Assembly: GCF_900104955.1 (NCBI RefSeq)
Contig: NZ_FNSI01000001.1
Coordinates: 3,258,001 to 3,322,000 of the forward strand
DNA: 64,000 nucleotides
Reading direction: 5' to 3'
Source of the DNA: Beijerinckia sp. 28-YEA-48
GTDB lineage: Bacteria > Pseudomonadota > Alphaproteobacteria > Rhizobiales > Beijerinckiaceae
A program made the translations under genes and the position numbers. Below are positions 9,676 to 16,770 of this stretch, in pieces (positions within the stretch are counted from its first letter, which is position 1; every line of letters starts with the position of its first letter). The notes beneath the pieces were generated by a model. That model searched no databases, was not told where the DNA came from, and was given only the letters and a program-made list of their open reading frames with translations.

Positions 9676-11997
9676 TCAGAAGTTGAACGTCGTGGAGACA
9701 AGGAATGTGCGGGGCGCGCCAAGATAGAGATATCTGTTCGTCGACGCGCCCTGCCAATAGTTCTTGTTGAACACGTTCTCGACGGACAGGCGCAGCACGG
9801 CCGGCTTGTTGTTCCACGGCGTGGTGAATGTGTAGCGCGCCCCCACGTCGAAACGGGTCCAATCCGGTACGAGCAGGGCGTTGGGAGCGTCGGCGTAGAA
9901 GTTCCCGGTGTGGATCATGCGTCCTGTCAACGTCAGGCCTGGGAGGAACGACGTGTCCCATTCCGCGCCCAAATTGACTTGTACTTTCGGCACAGAGAAT
10001 GTTCGCTTGCCGTCGTTGCTGCCCCCTTGGGTCTTCTCTTGCTTAGCATCAAGGAAGGTCGCACCACCGAGCACGCGAATGCTATCGGTTATGGAGCCGA
10101 AAGCGTTGAGCTCGATCCCGCGGACGCGGCTTTCGCCGTCCTGTGTCAGGAAATTTGCGCCATCGACCACAGAAAGCGGGCGGTTGATCTCGAAGGCGCT
10201 CACCGACGTGATGACCCTTCCCCAGTCCACTTTGATGCCAGCTTCAACCTGCTTGCTGCGATAGGGAGGCAGTACCGCGCCGGCATTGCGATATTGTGTA
10301 CCGACCACGGAGCCTGGCTCCAGCCCCTGGACATAGTTCGCGTAGAGCGAGACGTTCTGTAGCGGTTTGAGGACCAAGCCGAAGGCGGGGCTCAGAGCGG
10401 AATCGTCCACGGCGGCGGTTTGTGAACCTGTCGCGGCGCTGTATGAGTTCGACTTGACATATTGCTTGCGCAAGCCGGCGGTCAGTTGCAGGCGATCGCC
10501 TAAGACCGACATGGTGTTGGCGACACCAATGCTGCTCAGAAACTGATCGGAGGTACGCGGAGGCGGCCCCACCCAAATGTTCGGAACGGCTGTCGGCACG
10601 GGATTGTAGATGTTCGACCTGAAGGCCACGCCCGTCGTATTTAAAATCCCGACTTCGTTCGAGGACTGCGAGACATTGAAATTGACTTGATGATGAATCG
10701 GGCCGGTATCAAACGTCCAGCGAAGCCCCGCCTGGATCGCTTGCCGCTGATGCTCCTGTCTGTTCAGACGCGGGTTGCCATTATAGGCGCCGTTCAGACT
10801 GGTGAGATTGACGTCGGAGTAGAGATATTTCGTCGTCCCGTGAACGATGCCGGCTTGCACATAAGCGGTGAGATTGTCGGTGACGTCGAGCTCGCCTTGG
10901 AGAAGGCCGAACGCTCCCTGATTGCGCCAGTAGCCCCACGTCGGGTTGAAGTTCTTTCCGGCGCTTGGGGGGGCGGGAACGGCGGTGAGCGTGGGCCCCA
11001 AAATCACGAAGCGCTGCATCACGTCGATATCATTATTCTCATAGCCAAAGTCCGCCGACAGACGAACCTTCTGACCACGATAGTCCAAGCCCAGGGTTGC
11101 GGAGCCGACCTCTTGCGATTGCTGGGTGATCTCCGTGCCGCCGCCACGATAGGCGCCATTGAAGCGCACGCCGAATTCTTTCTCAGGACCGTAGCGGCGG
11201 CCGATGTCGAGATGCGTGCCGAACTGAGACCGCGATGCGTATGTGTTGGTGATCTGCGTCAGCGGCTCATCCGCCGCCCGTTTGGTGACCAAGTTAATAC
11301 TGCCACCTGGGCCACCGGCCACCGCCATACCATTCATCAACGCGGCGGGACCTCTGAGGACTTCGACCCGCTCAATGCCAATGAGCGACGCGGACGAGAA
11401 AGCCGATCCGATCCCGTAGAGCCCATTGACGCCATAGGCCGAGCTAGGAACGTCGAAACCGCGCATGAAGGCAAAGTCGAAACCATAAGCGCGAGGCACA
11501 TTGGTGCGAATGGAGGAGTCGTTAGCGAAAACGTCCTCGAGTTTGCGCGCTTGCTGGTCTTGAATGACCTTCTGCGTATAGCTCGTCTGGCTGAAGGGCG
11601 TGTCCATGACGCTTCGATTGCCCAGCATGCCAAGCTGACCACCCGTCGCGACCTGTCCGCCCGCGTAAGATGGCGACAGCACCATCGTCGAGTTTCGATT
11701 GACCACCGCTGTCGCGGGATTGGGTTGCGACGTCTCTCGCGGCGGAATGACGACCGGCCGACGCGCGGCAGTGTTTCTTGGCGTTGTTGCAGAGGTGCGT
11801 CCTGAAGCTGCGGGACGAGCGCGGACGCGTTGGCTAGGCTTTTCGACGACGACCGCCGGCAGATGGCTCGCACCCGCGGCCTGCGACGCATCCTGCGCAA
11901 CAGACTGGCTGGACGCCGACGGCAAAATCAACGCCGCGCTCACGCTGGAATAAAACAAAACTCGGTATCTGGCCCGTACTGTTCCCATAATCTCCAT
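9676..11997 (-). CDS. TonB-dependent siderophore-type outer-membrane receptor
   Basis: Outer-membrane beta-barrel receptor that imports ferric siderophores or similar chelates using TonB energy. The signal region is VLFYSSVSAALILPSASSQSVAQ, followed by an unusual low-complexity stretch of about 80 residues rich in Pro, Arg, Ser and Thr. The plug domain starts near SVMDTPFSQTSYTQKVIQDQQ and contains the typical blocks ANDSSIRTNV, FAFMRGFD, IERVEVLRGPAALMNG and GGSINLVTKRA. The barrel ends with LSVENVFNKNYWQG and the terminal aromatic TTFNF. About 773 residues is normal. No STN signalling domain is present, so it is not an obvious transducer. The start at 11997 or 11988 is uncertain. The ligand cannot be told from the sequence. 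Confidence 0.88.
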   Translation of the reverse strand: MEIMGTVRARYRVLFYSSVSAALILPSASSQSVAQDASQAAGASHLPAVVVEKPSQRVRARPAASGRTSATTPRNTAARRPVVIPPRETSQPNPATAVVNRNSTMVLSPSYAGGQVATGGQLGMLGNRSVMDTPFSQTSYTQKVIQDQQARKLEDVFANDSSIRTNVPRAYGFDFAFMRGFDVPSSAYGVNGLYGIGSAFSSASLIGIERVEVLRGPAALMNGMAVAGGPGGSINLVTKRAADEPLTQITNTYASRSQFGTHLDIGRRYGPEKEFGVRFNGAYRGGGTEITQQSQEVGSATLGLDYRGQKVRLSADFGYENNDIDVMQRFVILGPTLTAVPAPPSAGKNFNPTWGYWRNQGAFGLLQGELDVTDNLTAYVQAGIVHGTTKYLYSDVNLTSLNGAYNGNPRLNRQEHQRQAIQAGLRWTFDTGPIHHQVNFNVSQSSNEVGILNTTGVAFRSNIYNPVPTAVPNIWVGPPPRTSDQFLSSIGVANTMSVLGDRLQLTAGLRKQYVKSNSYSAATGSQTAAVDDSALSPAFGLVLKPLQNVSLYANYVQGLEPGSVVGTQYRNAGAVLPPYRSKQVEAGIKVDWGRVITSVSAFEINRPLSVVDGANFLTQDGESRVRGIELNAFGSITDSIRVLGGATFLDAKQEKTQGGSNDGKRTFSVPKVQVNLGAEWDTSFLPGLTLTGRMIHTGNFYADAPNALLVPDWTRFDVGARYTFTTPWNNKPAVLRLSVENVFNKNYWQGASTNRYLYLGAPRTFLVSTTFNF

Positions 11998-12002
11998 TGC
12001 CC

Positions 12003-12403
12003 CAAAGCCGATGATAGCGGCGCTGGTAGGGGCGACGGATAAACATCGCAAGGCGAATAAAGCACCTCGACAGTCGTATTTCGCTTCGTGATGCAACAAC
12101 ACAACATATTGTATTTATTCTATTTATTTGATTTCCGTAGAGGTACCGTGGATTGATTGCGGGGCTGATGTCGATCTGGAACGGGTTCGGTCTCTGTGCG
12201 TGGCGGCCGGCTAGCCAGCGATCGATCCGTTGAGACGAGCGTGTGTGCGATCAGAGCTCATCGGCTCAAACACCGATCAGCGGCGCTTAAGCGACATCGC
12301 ATTCCATCTGAAAACGAAGGTCATTTGCACGCCATGCGTTACGCAGGCGGCGCTCGTTCTGGCGATGTCGTGAGCATCAAGCCACTTTGAAGGCAGATTC
12401 GGG
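12003..12403. other. Gene-free stretch upstream of the TonB receptor
   Basis: No convincing gene is visible here. The most AT-rich part, about 12095-12135, lies roughly 100 bases upstream of the receptor start and is the likely promoter zone. It includes the imperfect palindrome ACAACATATTGT at 12101-12112. No clear Fur, Irr or RirA box could be recognised by eye. Confidence 0.4.
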
Positions 12404-12431
12404 CAAATCGCATTCGATCGAGCGCGATTTG
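12404..12431. repeat. Short inverted repeat
   Basis: An 8-bp perfect inverted repeat CAAATCGC / GCGATTTG encloses a 12-base loop containing CGATCG. It lies in the same gene-free zone as the longer palindrome at 12510 and may be part of one dispersed intergenic repeat element; function unknown. Confidence 0.5.
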
Positions 12432-12509
12432 CTTGAGGCGGGCGGCGGAGAAGTAGAAATCGGTTCTCCGCGAGAAAACCCATGCCTCATTTGGAAGTCG
12501 ATCACATTC

Positions 12510-12540
12510 ATGACTTCGGATCGATTCGATCCGAAGTCAT
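12510..12540. repeat. 31-bp near-perfect palindrome downstream of maiA
   Basis: The arms ATGACTTCGGATCGA and TCGATCCGAAGTCAT are perfect 15-bp inverted copies around one central base. It lies 22 bases beyond the stop of the GST gene on the minus strand. No T-run follows, so it is not a typical intrinsic terminator. The layout resembles dispersed palindromic intergenic repeats that are common in Hyphomicrobiales; this comparison is from memory. Confidence 0.6.
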
Positions 12541-12562
12541 AGTGCTCGCTCGCCCGCGCCAA

Positions 12563-13195
12563 TTATTCCGCGTCGGGCTGCTTTTCCGGCACGGCGGCGG
12601 CGAAAGCCGGGTGTTTCAGGCAAGCCGCCTCGGCTTCGAGAATGCGCTTGAAGGCGGAAATGTCGGCGCCGAAGCGGCGCGCATTGACGAGCTGCGGCAC
12701 CAGGCAGATGTCGGCCATGGTCGGTTGATCGCCAAAGCAGAACGGCCCCTTCTCATTGGCAATCAACGCCTCGCACGCCTTCAGGCCCTCATAGTTCACT
12801 TCCTTGGCCCAGCGCGTCACCTCCGCCGGCTCGACGCCGAAAGCGGCGAGCTTGTTGAGCGGCCCAAGGTTCTGCACCGGATGGATGTCGCAGGCGACCG
12901 CGTCAGCGAAGGCGCGCACCTTGGCCCGCGCGATCGGATCCTTCGGCAGCAACGGCGACTGCGGCACGGTTTCATCGAGCCATTCCATGATGGCGAGCGA
13001 CTGGGTCAGCACGGTGCCATCGTCGAGCACGAGCGAGGGCACCAGGCCCTGCGGATTGATCTTGAGATAATCCTCGGCCTTGTGCTCGCCCTTACGCAGG
13101 TGGCGGAACGCATGTTCCACCTGAATGCCTTTGAGATTGAGCGCGATACGCACGCGATAAGACGCGCCGCTTCTGAAATAACCGATGAGTTTCAT
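12563..13195 (-). CDS. maiA: Zeta-class GST: maleylacetoacetate/maleylpyruvate isomerase
   Basis: Glutathione-dependent cis-trans isomerase of tyrosine or gentisate breakdown. The zeta-class signature is FRSGASYRVRIALNLKGI with the catalytic Ser/Arg pair near residues 9-14. NPQGLVPSLVLDDG and LTQSLAIMEWLDE form the thioredoxin-like glutathione site. The C-terminal helical domain has VACDIHPVQNLGPLN and PTMADICLVPQLVNARRF. The length of 210 residues is standard. The ATG at 13195 is preceded by GGAGGTT, an excellent ribosome site. Sequence alone does not separate MaiA from the maleylpyruvate isomerase NagL; the gentisate-dioxygenase-like gene at the right end makes the second role worth considering, although it is about 50 kb away. 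Confidence 0.85.
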   Translation of the reverse strand: MKLIGYFRSGASYRVRIALNLKGIQVEHAFRHLRKGEHKAEDYLKINPQGLVPSLVLDDGTVLTQSLAIMEWLDETVPQSPLLPKDPIARAKVRAFADAVACDIHPVQNLGPLNKLAAFGVEPAEVTRWAKEVNYEGLKACEALIANEKGPFCFGDQPTMADICLVPQLVNARRFGADISAFKRILEAEAACLKHPAFAAAVPEKQPDAE

Positions 13196-13329
13196 AGAAC
13201 CTCCCGCAACCGACGGATGTGACATGCCCCGCTCGGGCGGGATTGCGGCGCAAGATACAGCCGAAGGCCAAGAGGTCAATTGCGGTCAGAGCAATTGGAG
13301 AACAGGGAGGCGCGCGCTATCATGTCGCC

Positions 13330-13890
13330 ATGTCTCAGAGCGCCGAGAATCAGGGTTTCGCGCAATTCGACACGCCGGTCGGCGTGTGCACGATCGTGTG
13401 GACGCCAAACGGCATCGCCGCCTTGCGTTTGCCGGAGGCGAGCGCGGAGGTATCGCGCGCCCATATCGACAAGAGCTTCCCCGGTATCGAGGGAAAAGCA
13501 CCCTCACCGGAAGCCGCCGCGGCCATCGCCGCCGTGCAGCAGCTGCTGCGCGGCGAGAAGACCGATCTTTCAACGATCCGGCTTGATCTGACAGGCGTGC
13601 CGGAACTCAATCGCGCCGTCTATGACATCGCCCGCGCCATCCCGCCGGGCGAAACGCGATCCTATGGCGACATCGCCAAACAGATCGGCAACGATCCGCT
13701 GTTGGCGCAGGCCGTCGGCCAGGCGCTTGGACGCAATCCGGTGACGATCATCGTGCCGTGCCATCGCGTGCTGGCGGCCGGCGGTAAGGTTGGCGGCTTC
13801 TCCGCCTTCGGCAGCATTCACACCAAGCGCAAGCTGCTGGCGATCGAGAGCGTGTTCAAGAGCGAACCGGATCTGTTCAATCGGCTGTAG
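13330..13890 (+). CDS. ogt: Methylated-DNA-protein cysteine methyltransferase
   Basis: Suicide DNA-repair protein that transfers alkyl groups from O6-alkylguanine to its own cysteine. The active-site block IIVPCHRVLAAGGKVGGFSAFGS is present with Cys near residue 141 and the downstream Gly-rich turn. ETRSYGDIAKQIGNDPLLAQAVGQALGRNPV is the DNA-binding helix-turn-helix region. The N-terminal ribonuclease-like domain is short. At 186 residues it fits the Ogt/MGMT class and lacks the AdaA domain. The ATG at 13330 is chosen by homology; GGGAGG at about 13305 is too distant to be a good ribosome site, so the start is moderately certain. It is convergent with the toxin-antitoxin pair. Confidence 0.9.
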   Translation: MSQSAENQGFAQFDTPVGVCTIVWTPNGIAALRLPEASAEVSRAHIDKSFPGIEGKAPSPEAAAAIAAVQQLLRGEKTDLSTIRLDLTGVPELNRAVYDIARAIPPGETRSYGDIAKQIGNDPLLAQAVGQALGRNPVTIIVPCHRVLAAGGKVGGFSAFGSIHTKRKLLAIESVFKSEPDLFNRL

Positions 13891-13900
13891 TGCGAAGCCT

Positions 13901-14187
13901 CTAAAGCCAGCTTTCAGGATCACGCATACTGTGCACCATGGCAACCACGAGCACGCCGTCTGGCAGCGGCTCGTAGATGATGATGTAGCGCCCTTCGATC
14001 AAAATGCGCGGGTAGCGCTCAATTCAGGACGAGCTGTACCCATCAACGGGTAAGAAGCCGCGACTTCTACTTTGTGCATGATGCGAAAATGAAGAGCGTC
14101 GGCCGCACGCGGATTGTCGACGGCAATCGTCGTCCAGATTTCGAAAAGATCGTTTTGCGCGCGCGGCGTGAAACGAATGTCAGGCAC
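13901..14187 (-). pseudogene. ParE/RelE-type toxin, frameshifted
   Basis: The start encodes MPDIRFTPRAQNDLFEIWTTIAVDNPRAAD, a standard ParE opening, and continues to RPELSATRAF before a stop at 13999-14001. In another frame the rest of the family fold follows immediately: RILIEGRYIIIYEPLPDG and VVAMVHSMRDPESWL, ending at a TAG at 13901. Joining the two gives about 95 residues, the normal ParE length. One missing base (or two extra) near 14003-14013 would explain this. The missing C-terminal strands carry residues usually needed for toxicity, so the toxin is probably inactive unless the frame is restored or the sequence has an error. It overlaps the antitoxin gene by 8 bases. Confidence 0.8.
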
Positions 14188-14440
14188 GTCGCGTTTTTTT
14201 ACGCTTGAAGTCTTGTAGTAGACCTTCAGCCGTCACGTCCTGTCCGGCGCCGCTCGCCATGCCCTCGGCATAAGCCTGCCTCAGACGCGCGAGATCAAGC
14301 GTGCGCATTTCCTCGCGCTGCTCCCACAGACGCAGTGCCTCGCGGATCACTTCGCTATTGGACGCGTAATCACCGGTCTCAACTGCCTGCTGAATGCGGC
14401 TCGCCTGTTGCGGCGAGAGAGAAATGGTCATGGTGCGCAT
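14180..14440 (-). CDS. ParD-type antitoxin
   Basis: Ribbon-helix-helix DNA-binding antitoxin that would bind and neutralise the adjacent ParE-type toxin and autoregulate the operon. The N-terminus MTISLSPQQASRIQQAVETGDYASNSEVIREALRLWE has the beta-strand, SNSEVIREALR helix pattern typical of ParD/CopG proteins. The acidic, flexible tail AEGMASGAGQDVTAEGLLQDFKRKK is the toxin-binding part. The ATG at 14440 is chosen because GAGGA lies 8 bases upstream; ATG 14431 is the alternative. At 86 residues the length is normal. It precedes and overlaps the toxin reading frame, the usual antitoxin-first order. Confidence 0.85.
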   Translation of the reverse strand: MRTMTISLSPQQASRIQQAVETGDYASNSEVIREALRLWEQREEMRTLDLARLRQAYAEGMASGAGQDVTAEGLLQDFKRKKTRRA

Positions 14441-14507
14441 GGTCGATATCCTCGCCCCCACATCCAATATAGAGCGCCCCACAAGAATTAACAAGAATTG
14501 TTGGTTT

Positions 14508-14843
14508 TTAATTGCGAGGGGCAAACAGGATGACGGCCGCGCCGACGAGGCAGATGGCGCCTCCGGTCATGTCCCAGCGATCCGGGCGCTGACCTTCGAC
14601 AAGCCCTATCCAGGCGATGGATGCCGCAATATAGACGCCGCCGTAAGCCGCGTAGGCGCGGCCGGCCGTATCGCTTTCGATGCGTGTCAGCAGGTAGGCA
14701 AAAGTCGCGAGCGCCAGCAACGCCGGCACCAGCCAGAGGATGGAGGCGGCACGGCGCAGCCACATCCAGAAGGCGAAGCAGCCGGCAATCTCGGCCAAAG
14801 CCGCCGCCAGATAGATCGCCAGCGAAAAGCCGATTTGCGCCAT
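14508..14843 (-). CDS. YnfA/UPF0060 family small membrane protein
   Basis: A 111-residue integral membrane protein with four predicted hydrophobic segments. The family blocks [43 protein letters not shown] and [17 protein letters not shown] are clear. UPF0060/YnfA proteins resemble small-multidrug-resistance exporters and some have been reported to export drugs, but the native role is unresolved. The ATG at 14843 lies 8 bases beyond the ETF-QO stop, so it may be cotranscribed with that gene although a functional link is not obvious. Confidence 0.9.
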   Translation of the reverse strand: MAQIGFSLAIYLAAALAEIAGCFAFWMWLRRAASILWLVPALLALATFAYLLTRIESDTAGRAYAAYGGVYIAASIAWIGLVEGQRPDRWDMTGGAICLVGAAVILFAPRN

Positions 14844-14851
14844 CGCCGGCG

Positions 14852-16534
14852 CTACATGTTCGGATAGTTGGGGCCGCCGCCGCCTTCCGGCACGACCCAA
14901 TTGATGTTCTGCGCCGGATCCTTGATGTCGCAGGTTTTGCAGTGGACGCAGTTCTGCGCATTGATGACGAAGCGCGGATCGGTCTTCTTCACATCGTCCG
15001 CATAGAGCACTTCATAGACGCCGGCCGGGCAATAAAGCCGCGCCGGTTCGCCATACTCAGGCAGGTTCTCGCGGATCGGGATCGACGGATCGGCGAGCTT
15101 GAGGTGGACCGGCTGGTCCTCCTCGTGATTGGTGCTCGACAGGAAGACCGACGACAATTTGTCGAAGGAAATCTTTCCATCGGGGCGCGGATAAACGATG
15201 GGCTTGACCTGCGACAGCGGCTTCAACGTGGCGAAGTCAGGCTTGCCATGTTTCAGCGTGCCCAAGGGCGAGAAGCCAAACAGCTGGTTGATCCACATAT
15301 CAATGCCGCCAAGGCCGATACCGATCATGGTGCCCAGCTTCGACCACAGCGGCTTGACGTTGCGCACCTTGTAGAGATCGCGGCCAATGTCGGAGGCGCG
15401 CCACGCTTCCTCGTAGCCAAGAAGTTCATCGTGGCTGCGGCCGGCTGCCAGCGCCTTCGCCACATGTTCGGCGGCGAGCATGCCGGAGAGAATGGCGTTG
15501 TGCGATCCCTTGATGCGCGGCACGTTGACGAAGCCGGCCGCGCAGCCAACGAGCGCACCGCCGGGGAAACACAGTTTCGGCACGCTCTGATAACCGCCCT
15601 CGGTGATGGCGCGCGCGCCATAGGCGATGCGCTTGCCGCCCTCGAAGGTCGGCGCGATCATCGGATGGGTCTTGAAGCGCTGGAATTCGTCAAAGGGAGA
15701 CAGAGTCGGATTCGAATAATTCAAATGCACGACGAAACCGACAGACACCAAACCGTCCTCGAAATGATAGAGGAAGGAGCCACCGCCGGTGTCGTTGCTG
15801 AGCGGCCAACCAAAGGAATGCTGCACGAGACCCGGCTGATGTTTCGCCGGATCGATCTGCCATAGCTCCTTCAAGCCGATGCCATATTTCTGCGGCTCAC
15901 GATCGGCGGAAAGTTCGAAACGCGCGATGGCCTGTTTGCTGAGCGACCCCCGCGCGCCTTCCGCCAACAAAGTATATTTGCCGCGCAATTCCATGCCGCG
16001 GGTGAAGCCGTCCTTGTGCTTGCCGTCGCGGGCAACGCCCATGTCACCGGTGGCGATGCCCCGCACGGCGCCGTTGTCGTCATAAAGCAGCTCGGCGGCA
16101 GCGAAGCCCGGATAGATTTCGACGCCGAGCGCCTCGGCGTGGGTGGCGAGATAGCGCGTCACATTGGCGAGCGAGCCGACGAAGTTGCCGTGATTGTTCA
16201 TCAGGCGCGGCATCAGAATGTTCGGCAAGCGCACGCCGCCCGAGGGGCCGAGCAGATAGAAACGATCGGCACTGACCTGGGTGGTCAGCGGCCGCGCTTC
16301 GTCCTCGCGCCAGTCGGGCAGCAGCCGGTCGAGGCCGATCGGATCGATCACCGCGCCGGACAGGATATGGGCGCCGACCTCGGAGCCCTTTTCAACCACG
16401 ACGACACTCGCTTCCGGCGCCACCTGTTTGAGGTGGATGGCCGCGGCCAAACCAGCCGGACCGCCGCCGACCACGACAACGTCGTAATCCATGCCCTCGC
16501 GTTCGGGCAGTTCGGCAGTATCGGTGTCAGCCAT
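14852..16534 (-). CDS. Electron transfer flavoprotein-ubiquinone oxidoreductase
   Basis: Inner-membrane-associated flavoprotein that passes electrons from ETF (fatty-acid and amino-acid dehydrogenases) to ubiquinone. The FAD-binding site [16 protein letters not shown] lies near residues 20-35 and [19 protein letters not shown] is a family block. [26 protein letters not shown] is the second flavin block. The C-terminal domain binds a 4Fe-4S cluster through [22 protein letters not shown], with an upstream Cys in YCPAGVYEV. The length of 560 residues is typical. No etfAB genes are in the window. The start ATG at 16534 gives the usual short acidic leader. Confidence 0.95.
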   Translation of the reverse strand: MADTDTAELPEREGMDYDVVVVGGGPAGLAAAIHLKQVAPEASVVVVEKGSEVGAHILSGAVIDPIGLDRLLPDWREDEARPLTTQVSADRFYLLGPSGGVRLPNILMPRLMNNHGNFVGSLANVTRYLATHAEALGVEIYPGFAAAELLYDDNGAVRGIATGDMGVARDGKHKDGFTRGMELRGKYTLLAEGARGSLSKQAIARFELSADREPQKYGIGLKELWQIDPAKHQPGLVQHSFGWPLSNDTGGGSFLYHFEDGLVSVGFVVHLNYSNPTLSPFDEFQRFKTHPMIAPTFEGGKRIAYGARAITEGGYQSVPKLCFPGGALVGCAAGFVNVPRIKGSHNAILSGMLAAEHVAKALAAGRSHDELLGYEEAWRASDIGRDLYKVRNVKPLWSKLGTMIGIGLGGIDMWINQLFGFSPLGTLKHGKPDFATLKPLSQVKPIVYPRPDGKISFDKLSSVFLSSTNHEEDQPVHLKLADPSIPIRENLPEYGEPARLYCPAGVYEVLYADDVKKTDPRFVINAQNCVHCKTCDIKDPAQNINWVVPEGGGGPNYPNM

Positions 16535-16770
16535 GGCTTTGTGATCCCGTTATTGTCCCCTGATGGTTCATACATAAACCACCCATTCCATACTAGAAGG
16601 ATTATCGGTTCGGCGGGCTCAGGCAAAGCCGGGTTTTGGTCCGGCACCGGTCCGATTTTGGACCATCCCAAACGATTTTGCCGCTTTTCGCGATCTCCCC
16701 GGAAAACAGTACGGCCCCTCCCCACCGAATCGCGGGAAGAGGCCGGAAGAAGTGGCAGCCCCTGCCCGGC

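Noticed and set aside
12377-12562. A 61-codon frame directly after maiA on the minus strand
   Set aside because: It is made largely of the palindromic repeat sequence at 12404-12540, has no ribosome site and reads as an intergenic element rather than a protein.
16637-16665. Nested GGTCC/GGACC inverted repeats between ppdK and the ETF-QO gene
   Set aside because: The outer stem is 6 bp with a 17-base loop and no T-run; not strong enough to call a terminator or operator.
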